Source: CAZDCD01 sp964503885
Lineage (GTDB): Bacteria; Bacteroidota; Bacteroidia; Bacteroidales; UBA10428
Length of the DNA: 64,000 nucleotides
Assembly: GCA_964503885.1 (NCBI GenBank)
Contig: CAZDCD010000014.1
Coordinates: forward strand, 41,680 to 105,679
Reading direction: 5' to 3'
The position numbers and the translations under genes were made by a program. The notes below the pieces were generated by a model. The model had not been told where the DNA came from. It saw only the letters and a program-made list of their open reading frames with translations, and ran no database searches. Shown in pieces: positions 61,954-64,000 of the stretch (the stretch's first letter is position 1; each line of letters starts with the position of its first letter).

Positions 61954-62463
61954 ATGGAAGTATTTGAAGCCCTGCTGAATCGACGCAGTATCCGCAAATA
62001 CACATCGGATAACGTGACTGATACACAGGTTGAGGAACTCCTCAGGACAGCCATGTATGCACCTTCGGCGGTCAATAAACAGCCGTGGCATTTTATTGTT
62101 TTCCGGGACAAAAATACAATCCGTGAAATAACAACAATTCATCCCAATGCCGGAATGCTGGAAGGCAGTCCGGTAGCAGTACTGGTTTGTTATGATGAAA
62201 AGCTTCAGCATGATGAGGGATACGGACCCGTGGACTGTTCGGCAGCTACACAGAATATATTGCTGGCGGCTCATGCCAGGGGACTCGGTGCCGTATGGGT
62301 GGGAGTCTATCCGAGAAAGAACAGGATCGAAGCCTTGCACAGAATATTTGATCTGCCTGAAAATATCAGACCTTTTTCCATTGTATCCATCGGGTATCCG
62401 GCAGAAAAAAGATCTTTTCCCGACCGGTTCAGGAAGGAACGCATACATTACGGGAATTGGTAA
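61954..62463 (+). CDS. Nitroreductase family flavoprotein
   Basis: A 169-residue FMN-dependent oxidoreductase. Family marks are FEALLNRRSIRKYTSDNVTDTQVEELLRTAMYAPSAVNKQPWHFIVF (about 4-50; the Arg residues bind FMN), the DCSAATQNILLAAHARGLGAVWVGVYPR block (about 90-117) and the terminal SIGYPAEKRS. Such enzymes reduce nitro groups or quinones with NAD(P)H, but natural substrates are seldom known. The gene is followed after 12 bases by folC, on the same strand, and the two probably share a transcript. Confidence 0.92.
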   Translation: MEVFEALLNRRSIRKYTSDNVTDTQVEELLRTAMYAPSAVNKQPWHFIVFRDKNTIREITTIHPNAGMLEGSPVAVLVCYDEKLQHDEGYGPVDCSAATQNILLAAHARGLGAVWVGVYPRKNRIEALHRIFDLPENIRPFSIVSIGYPAEKRSFPDRFRKERIHYGNW

Positions 62464-62475
62464 TTTTCGAAGACG

Positions 62476-63780
62476 ATGGACTACCGGCAAACCCTTGACT
62501 ATCTTTACGGCCATCTGCCCATGTACCAGCGGGTCGGCAAAGCTGCATACAAGGCTGATCTTGAAAATTCTTATGCACTGGATGAATATTTTCATTATCC
62601 GCACAGGAACTATCCGGTCATTCATGTGGCAGGAACTAATGGAAAGGGATCTGTCTGTCATATTCTGGCATCGGTATTTCAGCATGCCGGGTATAAGACA
62701 GGCCTGCACACATCACCCCACATGTTCGATTTCAGGGAACGCGTTAAAATAAACGGTGAAAAAATCGGGGAAAAGGAGGTCACGCGTTTTGTTGGAAGGC
62801 ACAAATCATTTTTTGAGAAGCTAAACCCCTCATTTTTTGAGATGTCGGTATTTATGGCACTTGACTGCTTTGCTCAAAGTAGTGTGGATATCGCTATTAT
62901 AGAAGTAGGACTCGGAGGCAGGCTCGATTCAACCAATGTGGTGAACCCAGAACTGTCGGTTATCACGAATATAGGGTTGGATCATACAGAATTTCTCGGC
63001 GATACTCTTGAAAAAATAGCTGCTGAGAAGGGTGGGATCATTAAACCCGGAAGGCCGGTTGTGATCGGTGAAAATCAGTCCGGTACCCGTGAAGTTTTTG
63101 AAAGGATTACCGGTGAACAGGAATCACCGGTATTTTTTGCACAGGATAACTATGAGTATGTATATACAACACTGGATTTTGCCGGATATCAGTCGATACG
63201 GATAAGAAACATGAAGAAGGGGGACGAATTCGTTGTACAAACCGATCTGCTGGGAACTTATCAGAGAAAAAACAGCATGACATGCCTGATGGCGCTTGAT
63301 ATACTGAAGCTTTCGGGGTGGAAGGTATCGGCCTATGCAATGCAGGAAGGTTTCAGGAGCGTTAAAAGTTCTACCGGGCTATCGGGCAGATGGCAGGTCT
63401 GCGGATACAATCCGTTATTCGTTTGTGATATTGCTCATAATTACGATGGAATAGCCCAGGTGGTCGAACAGGTGAAAAATACGCCTTATAAGGATTTGCA
63501 TATGGTTATAGGTTTTGTTGCCGACAAAGAGCTTGACCGGATACTGAAAATTCTTCCCGGAGAGGCTAAGTACTATTTTACAAGGCCCGATGTACCCAGG
63601 GGACTTGACAGTGAAAAGCTGACAAAACTGGCCAGACAGTATGGATTGAAAGGAAAGTCATACAATCATGTGATTTCTGCCCTGAAGGATGCTCAAAGCA
63701 ATGCAGAGGCTAGCGACCTGATCATGGTTTGCGGGAGTACCTTCCTGGTGGCTGATTTTCTGGCGCTGCAAAAAACCTGA
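62476..63780 (+). CDS. folC: Folylpolyglutamate synthase / dihydrofolate synthase
   Basis: FolC makes dihydrofolate from dihydropteroate and adds gamma-glutamate to folates. The 434-residue protein is a Mur-ligase-type enzyme: the N-terminal YLYGHLPMYQRVGKAAYKADLENSYALDEYF, the ATP loop HVAGTNGKGSVCHILASVFQ (about 50-69), GLHTSPHMFDFRERVKINGE, IIEVGLGGRLDSTNVVNPELSVITNIGLDHTEFLGDTLEKIAAEKGGIIK and DIAHNYDGIAQVV in the C-terminal domain. All are complete. It follows the nitroreductase gene by 12 bases and precedes the tRNA-Val promoter region. Confidence 0.95.
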   Translation: MDYRQTLDYLYGHLPMYQRVGKAAYKADLENSYALDEYFHYPHRNYPVIHVAGTNGKGSVCHILASVFQHAGYKTGLHTSPHMFDFRERVKINGEKIGEKEVTRFVGRHKSFFEKLNPSFFEMSVFMALDCFAQSSVDIAIIEVGLGGRLDSTNVVNPELSVITNIGLDHTEFLGDTLEKIAAEKGGIIKPGRPVVIGENQSGTREVFERITGEQESPVFFAQDNYEYVYTTLDFAGYQSIRIRNMKKGDEFVVQTDLLGTYQRKNSMTCLMALDILKLSGWKVSAYAMQEGFRSVKSSTGLSGRWQVCGYNPLFVCDIAHNYDGIAQVVEQVKNTPYKDLHMVIGFVADKELDRILKILPGEAKYYFTRPDVPRGLDSEKLTKLARQYGLKGKSYNHVISALKDAQSNAEASDLIMVCGSTFLVADFLALQKT

Positions 63781-63786
63781 ATTTTC

Positions 63787-63818
63787 TTTTTTAAAAATAA
63801 AAAAGACTGCTATATTTG
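63787..63818 (+). promoter_or_regulatory. Promoter candidate for the tRNA-Val region
   Basis: TATATTTG (63811-63818) matches the -7 box, and a T6 run (63787-63792) lies at the -33 distance of about 19 bases. Boxes of this type, TATnTTTGC, are typical ahead of stable RNA genes in Bacteroidota. It precedes the tRNA remnant and the intact tRNA-Val. Confidence 0.6.
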
Positions 63819-63852
63819 CAGCCGCCTGAAATGTTGGCGGTGAGTGCGCTTA

Positions 63853-63872
63853 CATGCCTGCCGGCAGGCAGG
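63853..63872. repeat. Palindromic insert in the tRNA remnant
   Basis: A 20-base insertion containing the 16-base perfect palindrome TGCCTGCCGGCAGGCA (63855-63870), placed cleanly between two blocks that are contiguous in the adjacent tRNA-Val. A half-copy occurs at 23093-23104. It looks like a short interspersed palindromic element. Confidence 0.7.
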
Positions 63873-63890
63873 GCTCAGCTGGTTCAGAGC

Positions 63891-63912
63891 ATCCCGGCCA
63901 GCACGTCGGGAT
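63891..63912. repeat. Second hairpin insert replacing the anticodon arm
   Basis: ATCCCG (63891-63896) pairs with CGGGAT (63907-63912) over a 10-base loop, GC-rich compared with the surroundings. It replaces the anticodon stem-loop of the tRNA-Val copy. Confidence 0.55.
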
Positions 63913-63945
63913 GGGTCACAGATCCAGAAGGTACTTAATAAATTT

Positions 63946-64000
63946 GGGCGCTTAGCTCAGCTGGTTCAGAGCATCTGCCTTACAAGCAGAGGGTCACTGG
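63946..64000 (+). tRNA. tRNA-Val (TAC), truncated by the window end
   Basis: The sequence GGGCGCTTAGCTCAGC begins an acceptor stem and D arm, followed by the anticodon stem TCTGC/GCAGA around loop CTTACAA, giving anticodon TAC (valine). The variable region and part of the T arm (GGGTCACTGG) are seen; the 3' end lies outside. The D-arm residues and loop sizes are normal. Confidence 0.93.

Larger units (their letters stand above)
63846..63935 (+). pseudogene. Decayed tRNA-Val copy interrupted by palindromes
   Basis: This stretch matches the tRNA-Val immediately downstream in three blocks in order: GCGCTTA (63846-63852), a 21-base D-arm block (63873-63893) and GGGTCAC (63913-63919). Between the first two sits a 20-base insert whose core is a perfect palindrome; in place of the anticodon arm is a 19-base segment that forms a different hairpin with no anticodon. 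The T arm and acceptor 3' side are not recognisable. It cannot fold as a tRNA. Confidence 0.75.

Noticed and set aside
61936..62709. A 257-codon minus-strand frame across the nitroreductase and folC starts
   Set aside because: It is antisense to two well-recognised genes, is rich in Cys, His and Arg and shows no family sequence.
63846..63935. A functional second tRNA
   Set aside because: The anticodon arm is replaced, the D-arm side is interrupted and no T arm or acceptor 3' strand can be found.

Overview
The window is a 64 kb stretch of a Bacteroidota chromosome, most likely class Bacteroidia (Bacteroidales/Marinilabiliales-like). The evidence is the gene content: a SusC-type TonB receptor, type IX secretion (T9SS) genes porU, porV, a porP/sprF homologue and gldJ, a T9SS C-terminal sorting domain on a secreted protein, DUF4835, a small omega-like RNA polymerase subunit and a serine-palmitoyltransferase-like enzyme. 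Many upstream regions carry the TAnnTTTG -7 box of the Bacteroidota housekeeping sigma factor, and Shine-Dalgarno sequences are largely absent. Nearly every gene belongs to a known family; no phage, IS element, CRISPR array or antibiotic cluster was seen.

Layout. 1-5.1 kb: truncated susC, then convergent genes for two membrane proteins (YfcC-type carrier, DUF819). 5.3-11.3 kb: a minus-strand housekeeping block bamD-rpoZ-coaBC-DUF4835-recN-fabI. 11.6-12.8 kb: alpha-oxoamine synthase (sphingolipid type). 13-16 kb: DUF2721, then a three-gene unit encoding a secreted TMEM260/DUF2723-like protein, an ECF sigma factor and a membrane anti-sigma-like protein. 16-20.9 kb: envelope and secreted proteins plus a frameshifted quinone reductase. 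21-25.8 kb: acyl-CoA ligase and alaS. 25.9-32 kb: tandem M23 peptidases, CapA-like protein, MerR regulator, Nif3 and a zinc-ribbon coiled-coil protein. 32-38.8 kb: an RnfD-like protein coupled to a CRTAC1 protein, an AhpD-like protein, and a lemA-TPM-TPM-capA-like run. 39-41.7 kb: lipoprotein, UspA, VTT-domain and CoA-binding proteins. 41.7-51.4 kb: the T9SS locus (porU-porV-ispF on minus; porP/sprF-gldJ-murF on plus). 51.4-63.8 kb: clpP, two outer-membrane barrels, glycosyltransferase, LpxL-type acyltransferase, inositol-phosphatase-like protein, ppk1-sixA-phoH, nitroreductase and folC. The window ends in a tRNA-Val gene preceded by a decayed tRNA-Val copy interrupted by palindromes.

Functionally the window is dominated by cell-envelope work: outer-membrane assembly (BamD, an Omp85-like protein), T9SS, peptidoglycan (MurF, M23 enzymes), lipids (FabI, sphingolipid-type synthase, acyl-CoA ligase, LpxL-like) plus core metabolism. 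The most unusual items are the palindrome-interrupted tRNA remnant at the right end, heptamer-phased intergenic repeats at two distant sites, the sigma/anti-sigma unit led by a TMEM260-like secreted protein, the orphan RnfD-CRTAC1 pair and the single-base frameshift in the quinone reductase gene. All functional names rest on reading translated sequence against remembered family features; no database search was run.
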